This document shows, one piece after another, positions 43,071-57,364 of a stretch of DNA of 61,308 bases (positions are counted from its first letter, which is position 1; every line of letters begins with the position of its first letter). The stretch covers positions 1 through 61,308 of the forward strand of contig JALJEE010002077.1 in NCBI GenBank assembly GCA_023231475.1. The letters are read 5' to 3'. A program made the translations under genes and the position numbers. The notes below the pieces were generated by a model. The model made no database searches and was not told where the DNA came from. It saw only the letters and a program-made list of their open reading frames with translations. Source of the DNA: Seison nebaliae. Lineage: Eukaryota; Rotifera; Pararotatoria; Seisonacea; Seisonidae.

Positions 43071-45119
43071 TATACTCATTGGGTTTTCTGACAACACCGA
43101 TTAGTGTAATTGAGAAGAAATTTCAAAAAACCTTTTCTATTGATTCTTCTTAATTTTATCTCAAATAAGTTGACAAGAAAACAATTTCTTTTGTGCATGA
43201 CAACTAATCTCCATTTAATTTATATCATATCAAAAAAACAAAACAACAACAACAACAACAATCCGAGTAACAATAATCGAATTTTATATTTCATCAATTG
43301 CATCTCACTCACTCATTCTCAAATCAAATGAACATTTTATTCTTTTTTCTCCATATTCTATCGCCTTCATCGATCAATTAAACAACAACAATAACACCAG
43401 TAAGTATTCAATAAATTTTTTTCAAGATTCGAAAGTTAGAAAGATAATGAAATTGTTCGAATTCAGAATGTGGAAATAATGTATTCGTCAATTTTTTAAA
43501 ATCTTTTCATATTTCGTCACTGAAGATGATAGTCGTGATCAATTTGAAGATTTCAGAAGAATAGTTCAATCAATTTCAATATTGGAGTCTCGTCCCCTCT
43601 CTCCCTACCCTCAGAGATGAAAATTTTGATTTTGATTAAACATCAACTGAATGATTGGATTATGTAACGAGTGTCATTATTATCAGCATCATCATCACAT
43701 TGACCAGATTGGATTCGATTGTCTAAATTTCATTTAATTCGACATTCCATCCCCCTCCAACATCAGAATCATGAACGACAGTTGAACGTTTGAGATGAAG
43801 AAATTTATTATGAAAATTATTTAAAATATAATTTATTTCAATTTTTTTTCTGACAATTATTTTCCTTGAAAAAACAATGTCATCCATCAATTTATGACGA
43901 TTTCAATTTTAATTTATTCTAAAAGTTTCTCCTATTATATTGTTATTAGTGAATGTTTCTTTTTTTCTTGTTTATGCTTCTTCATTAATTTAATTTCCCG
44001 TCAATTTCTTTTATCAATCCATTTTTCTTTTGGGAAGTCATCACGAAGAAAGAGAGTCTTCTCGTTCCATATGGAATCTAATCGCTCGAACACTCAAAGA
44101 GTGATATCATCATTTGAAAACAATCTCAAAAGAAAAGACAAGAGAAATCTAATTTTTATCCTGTCATCGCTCAGCATATTTATTCTCAATTACAGGAGAT
44201 TAAAAACATCAGAATCCATTTAAATTCCATTCAATATCATCCTTTCATATCCAACATCGGCAAATAGCACCAGACGACGACTTATTTTTGGAAGGAATGC
44301 GAATAAAATCTTCATTCTCTATTTATTTTTATGGGAAAAGAATATCCATCACCATTATCAATCCTTCAACAATTATTGAATTCTTTTCAAAAAAAAAATA
44401 ATTTTTTCTTCATTTATTTTCCTTTTCTGAAAAGAAACTTTTCATCATTTTTCAATATTTCAATTACTATTTATTATCTTCTTTCAACAAAATTTCATTC
44501 ATCGGAAAAACAAATAAAATTGAATAGAAAATCATTCGAAATCAATTTGACATCATCACTTCTCCGATGTCTCATCAATCGATTCAATCTTCCTTCCTCC
44601 TCCCTACTCTACCGATTGTTTTGTTCGATTATCTCCACAACTGTCTAGTTAAAAAACGGAGAGAATGTTTCCGGAAATTACGAATCACAAAGAAAGGAAA
44701 TTTTCATAAAGAACATTCCTAAGAATTCGTAATAAATGAAAGGAAAGGAGAAATATCATGTTGTAAGCAATCGTCTTCCATCTCCATTTCCACATTACGT
44801 GACAGATGATTAGATCTTCTCCCAAATACCAATCGATCAATTCAGAAGACATGCAATTGCCATTGTCCAGATGTGAATTGATATAAATTGTATCAACATC
44901 CATTCACATCGATGTCCTAATAAGAATAATTTAACATTTTCATTTATTTCCTTTCTCTTTCGATTTCTTTTAGTCGATTGCATTTTAGTTAGTTCGAAAA
45001 TTTTTGTTCAACAAATTATTGAAATGAATAAAAACTTATCATCATATTTTTTGATATCCAAATAACTATTCGGACATTTCTTTGAATAAATTTTTTAGCA
45101 GCTGTCGCATTCTTACGCC
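42607..45119. other. 2.5-kb noncoding region 3' of G-alpha-q
   Basis: Pyrimidine-rich on the plus strand, with CAACAA and ATAATA runs and a CT microsatellite. Several plus-strand frames of about 105 codons exist (43894, 44331), but their Phe/Ser/Ile-rich composition is what T/C-rich noncoding DNA gives. No gene is claimed. Confidence 0.5.
43050..43071. repeat. (CT) microsatellite
   Basis: About ten perfect CT units downstream of G-alpha-q. Confidence 0.95.
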
Positions 45120-45133
45120 GTTGTTATAGCAAC
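45120..45133 (+). promoter_or_regulatory. RFX X-box motif
   Basis: GTTGTTATAGCAAC, within the wider near-palindrome CGTTGTTATAGCAACG, fits the animal X-box consensus RYYNYYATRRNRAC at every position. X-boxes within about 150 bp upstream of a start codon mark ciliary genes in animals. Here an 81-codon frame starts 100 bp downstream in the right orientation. Confidence 0.55.
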
Positions 45134-45233
45134 GTGAGAATAAGACATTCAAAAATTTTGATTGTTTTTTGAAGTTATCAAAGGATACCTTCACTTAATT
45201 ATTCGGAATATTGGAATTATAAACAATTCATTA

Positions 45234-45479
45234 ATGAATTATTTTATCGCACAATCGAGTGGTATCGGATCGAAAGGAAAAGTTTCGATGTTATTTAGGA
45301 GAAGTGGAAACCTTCTCTCATTTGTGAGCGGGCCATCGCCACTCGGAATTTCCGATAAAGAATTAATTGATTTCATTCAAATAAATATGAATATGAGTTC
45401 TGATAATGAGTGGAATAAATGTGAATTGAATAGAAATTTCTTGAGAAACATACGTTTTCCTGTTAATTCTTCGGACTAA
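45234..45479 (+). CDS. Candidate small gene behind an X-box, 81 aa
   Basis: MNYFIAQSSGIGSKGKVSM is followed by LFRRSGNLLSFVSGPSPLG, then an acidic-helical part (SDKELIDFIQINMN) and FLRNIRFPVNSSD at the end. Composition is balanced (Gly, Ser, Lys, Asp, Asn), unlike the Phe/Ile/His-rich noise frames around it. The same frame is open upstream to 45162 without another ATG. I do not recognise the family and see no signal peptide or membrane helix. The X-box 100 bp upstream suggests a role in cilia, such as sensory neurons or sperm, but that rests on the motif alone. It could also be one exon of a larger gene. Confidence 0.45.
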   Translation: MNYFIAQSSGIGSKGKVSMLFRRSGNLLSFVSGPSPLGISDKELIDFIQINMNMSSDNEWNKCELNRNFLRNIRFPVNSSD

Positions 45480-48400
45480 TCTTTCTTTATTCTTCTTCGT
45501 TCCATTCAATCTCATTCTCAATTCTTCTACAATTTATATTCAATTCATCGATAAACAATTGAACAAGGACAAGAATTTTATTCGCCATTCATATATTTGT
45601 AATTAGATATCCGTTCTTGCTATCTTTTTCTTCCATCATCATTCCATTAGCATGATTAGCTGGAATAATTCTCGTATAATTCCTTCTATTCAATAACTTC
45701 TCTTATTTTGTCGGAAGCGCCTCCAAAAATCCTTTCCATTTCACTTTCCTGATTATATAACACATGAAGTATGATCACATATCTATCGATGTTTATCTCT
45801 TGTTATTAAGGACATTCAATTATCTTCATCTTAATCTATCTACTTCTATCCTTCTACTTTTTTCCATTTACATGAACGAATTCATCGTCAAATTCTATAA
45901 ATTTACTTTTTTTTCTCATTCACTTTTCTCAATTAACCCCCCAACATATATTCGTTCAATCTCCTCATATATCGAATCGTAAAAGAATTAATTAACATTT
46001 TTTAAAATAATTCTTTCCATCACATGATCATTGTCGAGTATTCCGGGTAGAACAATTTTTCAGTTTTAGATAAGCAAAATAATTTAGGAAAAGTAAGAAT
46101 GATTGACCGAAACTTCCAACAGAATTTCATAATAAACTTTCATTCGAACCGTTCGACTTATTATTTCACCTACTAAATTCGTCCCGTGCTACAGTTCCAT
46201 TAGTCATTCCATTAAATTTAGTTGCATAAGTCATCGACGAATTACGTTAAGTCGAATGTTGTTTCTTATGTGGAAATTCTCCATCAAATCCATCAACATT
46301 AATATGGCGAGGAGAACCGATAAATGTTAAAGTAATGTCTGAATTGGGGGAAAGCGAAGACATAGAATCAAAAGGAGAAGACAAGTGTGTACCATATTCC
46401 TCCAAGAATCTGACAAGCGACGATTGTTGATTTGAATTCCCCTAGTGAATTAGAAAGCAAATTGTTTCTATTCGTGGTTAGAAGAGTTAAATTTTCGCTT
46501 TTACCGCAAATACGATGACAGATGATTAGTAGTCGAAAATCAATCGATTTGCAAGATTTTCCGAGTTAAGACGATGAGAAAAGAAGTTCGAAAGAGAACA
46601 ATCATCTGCATCTCTATAACTTTCTCCTTTTTCTCTCCCGTTCATTTTCCGTTTTATAGGGAATGGCGAGAAATGAATTCATAAGAAATGATTCGGATGC
46701 AAAATTGTGTTAAATAGAAGAAATGGGACTTTCCTTTCGTAAATCCATTAGTAGCCGCAAATGACGAAATCTCATACGCCTACGAAGGAATTAGTCATAA
46801 TTGAAGCAGATTAAATGTGATCGATCCAAATCATTATCGAATAAATCGATGAAATTGAACATTCACCACTATAACTTTCCTCTACTTTCATCCAACAACT
46901 TCTCTCTCTGATCATATGGAGAACACGATCACGAAACACAATCAGAATAGAATGACAATTATCCGCATGAGATAACACGATGTGTTCAAATCGACGTAAT
47001 TGTTAAGTAAAATAAAATTGGACGTTCGTCAACTTCACATAATAATTTTTGTCTTCTTCAAAATTTTCTATAAAATTTTCACAATATATTCTCTTCTATT
47101 ATCTTCCATCCTAACCACTTTTACTACTTCTTTCCCGATTGTCCACTCTGATTATACGTCTTCTTCCTCCTCATATTCTTCCTTACATTCTCTCGAAGTT
47201 ATTGGAGTAAAACGGGGCAGGAACATCAGTTATTGATTATCATTTCATTCCAATTCCCAAATGAGAAAACGGAGTACTCTATTTGTTTATTTTGTCGAGT
47301 AAGAGAAGTAGTGGCGAATTCATGTAAATAATGAAACAATTCGTTGAAAATATGCACTGTTGCCCTTACGTAACATGTGAAGAGGTGTTAGCGATGATAA
47401 AGATAAAAAATTAGATAAATGAAAGGGACGGTTGAAAGGAGATAAAGTGAAGTAAAACTTTATAACTACTTCAATTTCATTAATGTCTCTCTCAATTCAT
47501 CCAATCTATTCGAATCGATTTGAAGAGGAAGAAGTGCATTTTATCTTTATTAATTCTATCATCACCATTTAAGTTTCCATTCATCTGATTAAATTCAATA
47601 TTATATACTGCTACAATTAAAATATTTTTTTTATTTCTCATACAAAAAGAATTTTCGATGAAATGGTCAATTGAATTGAATGTAATATAACTTTAGTTAG
47701 TGATGATGTAATACCGTTCTTCATTTTTAGTTCCTATTATCGGTAATTATTGGTGGTTTGGGGGAATGTGTGTTTGGAGGGAGGTGATATCGTGCAATGG
47801 TCGATTTATACTAGAATTCATGTTAAAATAATTGCTGAGAGGATATTGTTCGACATCAAACGATAGAAATTATAATGAAATGGTGTGAATGTGTTAAAAG
47901 TCATTTGATCTAATGATACGGAAGTTGTCGTTTTGTAGATTCTTTTTATTTATTTGTTCAGAAAATTCTTTTTATTTATCTCAATTTCCTTCATTACCAC
48001 CATCATCACCACCACAACAATATCATCATCAACATTTTCATTTCATTCTTCGAATCGTGTGTACCGAAGGAAGCATTTCAATCGTATCTTATTTCATTCC
48101 AACATCTATTTAGATATCAAACAACATTTTCTGTTCGACCTCGAACATTTGCAATATCATTTCATGTGGAGCATAATGAGAAAAATGAAGAGCTTATATT
48201 GATGATGATGATGTTAGAGCAAATGATAAAATCGGATTTTTTTATTCAAATATTTCCTACTCCTAACATTTAGAAAGAAAAAATATTTTATTGAATTGGC
48301 TCACTACATAGAATTCGAGGAGAGGATAAGGAAACATGCTGTGCTCATGTCTTGCCATTTCGTGACCACTCATCGTCTTTTCCAATTCATTTGGCATTGA

Positions 48401-51400
48401 ACTTTTCCTATTTACGTTTAACTTGGCAATCCCAGTTCTTTTAGGTCTCGTCTAATCATTCCTTCTCTTTCGAATGTTTCTTTCAATAGTTTATTCCATC
48501 TTAATATCACGATTTGACTCAATCCACCTTTGCTTTCTTTAACATAACAATAATAATAAGTTTGGTATTAAAGGAATTTTTTAATGATTTCATGAGTGTG
48601 TCTCAAAAGTGTTTATTATTTTTCTTTTTACTTCATTTCTTCCACTCATTATCATTATTCACTTTCGATTTGGACAACGAAAATTTCAGAATTAGCAGGT
48701 GTTCCCCTTCATGTTGTTGTTTTTGTGGGACGACGTGGGGACATCGAATATATAGTGAGATTGGAATTTTTCGTATTGTTTCATCCCAAACTTCATCGAC
48801 TCTTCATTCCTTTCTCTTACTAGAAAACAATTAAGAATTGTTTAGTGGAATGCAATACAAGATAAAACAAAAAAAGTTTTCGTGATTTAGAGAAAATAGT
48901 TTAGGACAATTTTCCTTAATCAATTTCATATTTATTCTTCGATTATTATTTATTTTCTTTTATCGTTCCTTCTTCTTTTTTCTAATCATATTTTTCATTT
49001 TATAAATCTCCTAATTTTATTAGTTTCTAATGTTAACCACTTATCGAACTGTACCATTCACTACACACATTAGTATCAGAAGAAAAAGTTGTATATTTTT
49101 ACAAATAACTCCTATCCTTTACCAGTTGCAGTGAAACAGTTATGATGAAGGAGATTGTAGCAATCGTGGAAAATGAAACTGGCTATTGTTTTCGGTGATG
49201 AAGCAGCTAAGGATGGTTAATGAATTTTCGATGTTGTTTCACTTCAACCATCACCCTCTCCATTTCTCTTGACTAAACTGAGAAAAAGCATTTGGGCAAA
49301 ATATTCATTCATCTTATAATTATCAATTCATATCTATTTACATTATCCTATTCGTCTCAATGATGATGATGATAATGATGATGAAGATGAAGATGAAGAA
49401 GCTGCTTCTTAACTAAAATAATGGTCGTTATAATTACAATAAGTATTGTTGATGATCGGGAATCGAATGAAATCGTAACCATATAAATGATAGTAATGAT
49501 GATAGAGAGGAGAGAAATAAGGAGAATTTCATTTCATTATTTCTCATTTGCCATGTGATAATAGATGAGGTCAAGCACAAAAAATACATTTTTTTCAATT
49601 AACTTCATCACCATCAAATATGTGGATATAATTCAACAAACTACACCACCATAAAAACATGACGATGTACCATCTCAACCATGTTCACATTCATTTACAC
49701 GATTATTTATTAAAGATATTATTTATCATTAGAAAAACCATCAGAATATGAATTGAATATGAATTGAATATGAATTGAATGGATTCAATTTTCAATAGAA
49801 CCATTTTACCAATCATCCCAAACAGATAGAATGTATTGAGTATATGGTTGGTTAGCTGCATCCTTTTTTCTGTTATCAACACCCTTCCGACTGAAATAGA
49901 TAGGTGAATCATTAGATATGGTTCGTGGTTGTAGGTCTGAGGTTATCACTCCATGTTTACTGACACATGTGCTATGTCGAATTGGAGAAGAAAAACTGAA
50001 TAGTAGGCGCGAAAATAGATCGAATAATCTGAATTGAATCAATCATATTAAAATTATACCTTATTATCTCCAACCTGACACTGTTGAAAAAGGAATCATC
50101 AGACTTCTTGCCAAAACATCACACGAACGTTTCATTTTGATTCATTTTAGATAATATTTTGTGCAATATCTCAGTTGGATCTATAGGTTACTTATAGAGT
50201 AGTTATTCAAGTTTCGAGTTTAAAAGACTGAGAATTTTGCAGGATTATTTTAAGTAATGACAGTCAAACAATTCTTGATAGAAATGGACGAGAAATAATC
50301 TTACGAATTGATGGTTATCCATTAATAAGTGATTATTCTGATTATTCTTTTAAATATCTTTTTATTATCTTTTCCACTTCCATAATAATCCGATGTTTAT
50401 GGAACATCATAAACTATTATCTGTCCACTGTAGAGTATGCACTATTTTCGTGACTGATTGTTTTCATTGTGAATATATTATGCAGAAGAAATACTGACGC
50501 ACTTCTTCTCCGATTACCATTATTATTATGCTTTGTTTACGCTTTTTTCATGCCTTTCAAATTGATGAATGGTTCTTTATCAATGACCATCTTCACCCAT
50601 TATCGATCCGTAGATGCACAACAAATGTTTATGGAAGAGATAAGTGTCTGCTCCTCTCATCAGCTATTGATCAATTTCGTCGGCAACTGTTCACATCCCA
50701 ACAATCTTTCCCATAAATCTTTTCCAACAGAACTCTTCGATAAAATTCTGATTCATCAATTTTCCCATATCAGCTGAAGGTTTATCATTAGAAGATGAAA
50801 CGAAATCTTATAGATTCCTCACATTTCTTCCAATTATTTTATCACTACCAACACATTCCTGAGAGAAGTTTCCTATTAATCCCATTAATCTTCTAATATC
50901 ATGTAATGAAAGGGGAAATTAGCAGAAAGAAAGAAGTTGAGCTATTTGATGGATGGTGGAGTCGGATTTTCGACCATTAGAGATTAACTGCTTCCGATTA
51001 TACTTCATATCATTTGTTTCGATTAGATGAATTGAATAGGAATGAATACTTTCCTCTCACCATTTCTCTTTTATCGTAACATTATGAAATACTCGAAGTC
51101 TCTAATAAATTAGAAGTTCCATTATTTAGATATATTCCAATTGAGAAGTGCAGAGAATTGCTGTTGAATGTTAGTAAATATTTCGGGGGAATGCAACGAA
51201 CTGAACATTGGAAGTAAAACATTCGAACAAAATTCCATTCAGCATTCTTTTTTTTTAAAGAATTTCCTTCGTCGTTCTAAGATCAAGGACTTTTCTCCTT
51301 CCTATCTTTGACGTTTATGTTATGTCTTCCCATACTGTGTCATTCATTCCAATTAACAACATTGTAATGTTGTTCAATTCATTGCAATACACCTCCGTTG

Positions 51401-54400
51401 ACATTAGATCATTCTTTCTCCTCTCACTAGAGAGAATGTCGCAATCGTGCAATTCCATCATTCATCATCTCACTCTCAGTTCCCATTGACATTGCTATTA
51501 TGAAAATCATAAGAAATTTCCACCTGCCCCTCGAAACCTTAGACCCACCGTCACCATTTCCCTACTTCTTCTCCTTCATTAAACAATTCTCCAAATCGCT
51601 TTATGCGAATTTACTGAAATTATCATCCTGCCGAATATCTCCGATTGTAATTGGAGAAATATGTGAAATTTCAAATTTCTCTCCAACAATTTCCATTGAT
51701 AGTTTTATTCCATACAAGGTAGGAAGTTCTATCAGTGCAAATCTTCACCTATTCCACAAAACAATCTCTATCTAAAGTCCGAAATTTTTATTTATTTAGC
51801 AAATTATTGCGAAAAGAGGCAACGACGGAATTAACGACAGGATTATTTCCACCTCAACTAATTGAGATTGATTTCTTTCAATCTGTCAATTATTCCTGAT
51901 AATAAACAATCGTTTCAAATTATTTTTTTTTCTTCGTAAAAATATCGATTTCTTTGATTATTATTTTTCCAAACAGTTTCAGGTAAATTCATCTGCTTAT
52001 CTAAAGTGCACAGTTTCTGCACAAATTTACTATTCACATTTTACAACAATTCTTCCAGTAAGACTATAAACAACAATTTTCAATTTTCTTTATTTATTTT
52101 TCTTTCGATTATGTGTTAAATTAGATTGATTTTCAACGGGAACTCAACTTTCTTCAATTTTCCGCTGACTCCCCTTCAGGTTAAGATTACGCATGTGCTG
52201 TAACAGCTGACGAGTTGTTCGAATGAGAAATAATTGTTGCTGTACATTTTATTAAGGGAAATTTGAGAAAATATCACAATTTTATTATGAGAAACAACTG
52301 CCAGTTTTTCTAATAAATTTTTAATTCCCACATTTGGTTCGTATGTTAAACGCGTTTCTTATATCAAAATTATCAATTTTAATTTTGTTGAAAATTTTCC
52401 GATTTCTTAAAGTTTCTAATAGAAATAGAAAATTGCTGTATTGTAATCGTGATCTTTTTTTTTATTTAATTCGATGTTTCCGGTTGCCGATTAATATTCT
52501 CGTTAGCTGTGTTTAATCAAATGATGAATTGTGGTGAATAAATGTGTTATCATATGATACGATATGGCGTATAAGAAGAAACAAATACATGACATAAAAT
52601 TTAGTCGCACATTTACCCTATCATTTTCACAATACCTATTTTAGTGTAATTATTCGATTTGTGTCATCGTCATAATGGTGATGATAATGCTTATTATTTT
52701 TTCTTGTTCTTAAGATGTAATCAATGGAATAATGTTCATGTAAACAGTATCAGTTTGTCTTATAGTTGCCTATTTCTATTGTGTAAAATAATTTCAATAT
52801 TTGATCAGAAAAAAATGGTAAACAATTTTTCGAGTCTTCTTTGAGGAGGATTTTCTTTCATTTGAAAAGAACCAAAATTGACTATACTCCCAATAATGGC
52901 CAAAAGTTGCTATTTGTGTATATGAATTGGAGAGTGATAAATCAGAAAATCATTCATCAATATTCATCAGAGTAAAAGTGGTTTTTTCAGACGAAGAATT
53001 CAGTGAAATCATTTTTCATGTGATGTTGTGATTGATGCAACATTTTGCCATATTGTCCATAATCATATTTCGGTCGATGATGGCAACAGTACTGAATTAA
53101 TGAGGCGATTGCATACAGTTGCATAAATTAAGTAGAATCATTATGATATGTTTCCTCAAACTGCTTTTTGTCTTAGAGCGATGCACTTGACTATTTGTGG
53201 GAAATCTGGTAAAATCTATCAATATTATTTAATAATTATTGGCATTAACGTATTTGTGCTCCATGTGCTCATGTAGCGAATGTAGCGGCTGTTTATCAGA
53301 TTATTTAATATACACGAAATAGGAAGTAAGTGCGCTAAACGGGAAATGAACATTACTAACGATTCCGCCCAACAATCTACTCATTCTCTTCAAGATGAAA
53401 ATCGACCTAATATTTAGTCTTGTAAAGGAGGAGAACCTAATTATTCATTCATTTATTACTCTTATCGTCAATCATTATCGTGATCGATGAGAGTGCTTTC
53501 ATTTCTTTATTAATAAAAACGAATTTCCCACTTCCTCATTTAATCGGTCGACCTTTATTAATAGTAATTTCTCTTCTATTTCTTCAAACATCTTCTTGTT
53601 CAGGGAGAAACATATTAAACGATTAAGTTTATTCATTCTACAAGAGAAAAAAAAACGATTCTCAAGATATTTCAATATTCTTCCAGAAAGAACGAGAAAA
53701 ATTAGCTAAAACTTGTTTATTTAGAAAGGACATTAACTAACCGATCGAATAATGTGGAGAGGTGAGGAGGAAGTGGACGCAATGGAATTTCCATCTCCAA
53801 TTCCATATTTGGCCGAGTACTTTTCAAAATCCCTTGATGTGATGGAACCGGTATGATATTAACGACAAGTAGTTGCCGCCGAAAAGAAGCATTCCATCAC
53901 TTTGTTTTTGATGGGAAATTACTTTTATTTTAAATTTATGGTGGACTGTCATTTTAATGACAATAAATTTCACGTTTTATTAAAATGAGAGTGAAGGGAG
54001 AGAGGGGGTTGTTGCAGAATTAACTCTCATAAATTTTGGTTTAGATTAATGATTTCGTTCGAACTGGAAATCGGTCATACTTTTTTTCGTTTTCCTATTT
54101 TTATTCATCTAGAAAGAACTTTCGATATCACACCATTTTCACATATACATCATTCGCTTTTATGGACGATTGTCAACTTGTAACGTCTTTTTCCTTTTAA
54201 CCTTCATCCTAATTCCAATATTTATCTTTTCGCCAATATTATACGGTGAATAAATAGAATAATGAATGAGAAGAGAAAGTGACCATTGGCCATCTGCCAA
54301 CAACATCCATCAAAGTGACCTGTGTTGATCTTTGTTTATTTATGGAGAACTCATTAAAATGCAAAGACGTGAATATTTAAAACAGTAGTCGACATCCGTA

Positions 54401-57364
54401 GTAATAGTCGTAGTAGTACTAGTCGTAATTCAGTAGGTACTTTCCTTTCTAATTACCATAAAGGACAACGAAGATTGAACGTATGTTCTCTTAAAAAGAA
54501 GAATAAAAAGAAAATTTTTGTCAGAATCTCCTCCAAGGTAACAAGTACTTGTTCCTTGTCGAAATAATTCTGATTTTCCGAATTGGTTGACAATTCCTTC
54601 CACCAATTTTCTCATCGATTCGTTTTTTTTTCCAATGTCGTTTATTCGATATGTTTCTGCATTTCCATCTTTCACGAACATTGTTGAACATTCACTTTCT
54701 AATTAGTTGGTGCGCTCTCCAATTAAGCCATTGGAGGCTGCAGTTGAATAACAGCAGGACACTTTAGAATTGTACCGCATATGTTCACTGTCAATTTGAA
54801 CGATATTAAAGAAGATGATGATGAATAAATATTTCTCCCCAAATTATTGCAGTTGCCGCTCAGACGATTCGAATGAAAACACAGGAGACAGGTTTTAGTA
54901 GGGAAGCGAACTCTCATGTTGTTCGATGGAGCGGATAATAAGATAGTTATTATAATAATCCGAAATTTATGAAACTGAGAAAATAATATTCTTCCGAATC
55001 TTTTATTATTGAAGTATAATTAGTTTGACGTTGGCAAACATATCGCATATGACAGGAGCGGCTACTTTCTTTTATCTATTTCCGTTATTCGATTAAACTC
55101 CCAACACCAATAACAAATACTATCGGCAAATACTACTTAATCTACTTAGTGTGACAATGAATAAAAGTTGATGAGAAGATACTATCATATTAGACAGCTA
55201 TTCATCTCAATCCATTTGCCTTTGGTGTTACTAACTAATTGAAATGGAAGTAATATTAGAATAGCGACGAGTAACCTCGGGAACTCGAAGGTAATGTGAT
55301 CTTAATTGATAAGAAGCATTCATCGCATCAATAACATTTTATTTTCATTCATTTATCTCTATACCACGATTCTGTTACCATCACACACAAAAAATGGACC
55401 ATGTGTCTCGTCCTATGTTTACGCCGTCAGTTGTGTATGTATGAGAAGGTATTGTATCGATTGTTTTATGATGACGATAATGGTCTGCAACATACGTGTC
55501 GTCTTCGAAATTTAATGAAAGGAAGATACTTGATGAAGATACAGAGGAATTAAAGAAAACAAATAAATGGGCAACTGAATACCATACTCTTTTAATCGAG
55601 GTCGACATATGTGTCCATTGTTGGATGTCATTTTATTTATTTAGTGTCATCATTTTCATGTTCTAATGAAAATAAATCTGGTAATATTGTTGTTTTAATT
55701 TTTTTCTATCCAGCTTCCAACGACTAAGAAGAAGAAGAAGAAGAACAATAACTAAATTAAATCTTCTTCATTCATTTAATATTTGTATGGAATTTTATTT
55801 TTCCAATTCATTGGAAGTATATAGAGATTGGAATCATGTTGATGAAGAGCTTTAGATGATAGAGTCAGTGAAAAGGATCTTTATGTTTTGATTGTCATTC
55901 AATCCGGTAGCATTCTCAGGGTATGATCTTTCCAAAATGAAATGTTATCGGAACCAAAAATGAGAAGTCTGGGACACTTCTTCGAATTTCAATCAACTCT
56001 ATTGTTGATTCAACGTAATCGTTGTTTATATTGTTTTTCATAAAAATTCTTTTATTCAATATCTTCCCCCTTAGGAGATTGTCATCTACGTACGTCTATT
56101 GCTACTTATACGTATCATATCGTAAAATAATAAACATTCTTATTGTGTATATTAGAGTAGACTATTAATTGATTTACTTAATTAATTTTCTCACTAAACA
56201 ATTATTATAATTCCATTGGATCGATGTGATAATTGGGAAAATTAATTCTTTAACAATCATCTTCACTTTAATCAATCATGTGGATAACTATAAAATTCTC
56301 CAGTTATTCTCAACTGAATATCGTACTCATATTCCCCACTTTCTTTCATTGAATTCTCCAAACAAACTTGAATTAAAGACGTTTCATCTCAACAAACGAA
56401 AGTTTAGTTAGTGCGGTAGTAGTTAGCTTTGTAAGGTGGATTGGATTGAAAGATGTTCGAAATTCCTTCTTTCATTTCTTCAAACAATCGGAAAGAAATG
56501 AAAACAGTAGAAATACAAAATCTTCCCATCGCCCGTCAATCATTGTCGTAACATACAGTATCTCTTTTGTCTTCAAGAGAACAATTTCATTCTCTCATTC
56601 TCTCATTCATAAGCACGGAAACAAATGGAAACAAATAAAAGAGGGAAACTACGTGCGAAATTTTAATATTTTAAACGGAAATGAGACATTCTTTTATTCA
56701 TTATTCTTCTCTATTTCGTCATTCATCTTTCCCTTAAGAAATCTATCAAAGTAGAGAACTCTTTATGTATATGACTATCTGGGCCATATCTGTTTCCACG
56801 TCTATAACTCTATCAAAGTTATCATAATTTTTTATAACTATTAATTTATTCAAGTTTTCCTATTCATATATGTTTGATTATGGAAAAGGAAATGGAAATA
56901 ATGACAACAACTCATGCCAGCATTTGGTTTCCATTGAATGCGAGAATTGTTGCTGTTTCCGTTTTCCATCGATAATAATGTAACTTTAGAATAATAGTAT
57001 TTGTCAAATTGCTAGTATTTACCTGACATCTGCTCTAATTTAGGACTATTGTCGAATGATCTTGTTTACCCTATTTCCTTTGAAACATTTCCGTTCACTA
57101 ATCTCAAGTTCAGTTCGAAATGTTGCATTCACCATCTCTTTGCTTCCAAACAAGAATACTCCATTAATTATAATCGAGTTATTGTTTATTGATAATCGGA
57201 ATATTAACTTTTCATCTGTTCGTCCTTCCCATACTCTAATAACCATTTGACGATCTTTCATCGACTATATATGAATTTCATTTTCTCCCATTTATTCCTT
57301 CATCTAATTTCTCATATTTCTTCTTATTCTCTCAGATTTTTCATTAATTGTTCATGAATCAGTC
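45480..57364. other. 11.9-kb gene-poor region
   Basis: No gene can be supported over nearly 12 kb, in a window where other genes lie 0.1-3 kb apart. Frames over 60 codons occur mostly on the plus strand and are rich in Phe, Ser, Leu and His, reflecting T/C-rich sequence. Notable items are an 11-bp tandem repeat at 49745-49780 and a minus-strand stretch at about 49806-50130 that could hold exons of an unknown small gene. The region may contain distal regulatory DNA for G-alpha-q or the Ig gene, or a noncoding transcript. Confidence 0.5.
49745..49780. repeat. 11-bp tandem repeat
   Basis: The unit ATATGAATTGA is repeated just over three times without mismatch. Confidence 0.9.

Noticed and set aside
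43894-44648. Two plus-strand frames of about 105 codons
   Set aside because: Phe/Ser/Ile-rich translation typical of T/C-rich noncoding DNA, with no domain and no splice structure.
48590-48823. Overlapping 75- and 106-codon frames
   Set aside because: Two frames overlap without a motif. The segment after an AG at about 48691 looks somewhat coding-like, but no partner exon was found.
49321-49412. GAT/GAA run that could code for an acidic C-terminus ending in TAA
   Set aside because: The open frame is only about 30 codons and begins right after a stop; it is better explained as a trinucleotide repeat.
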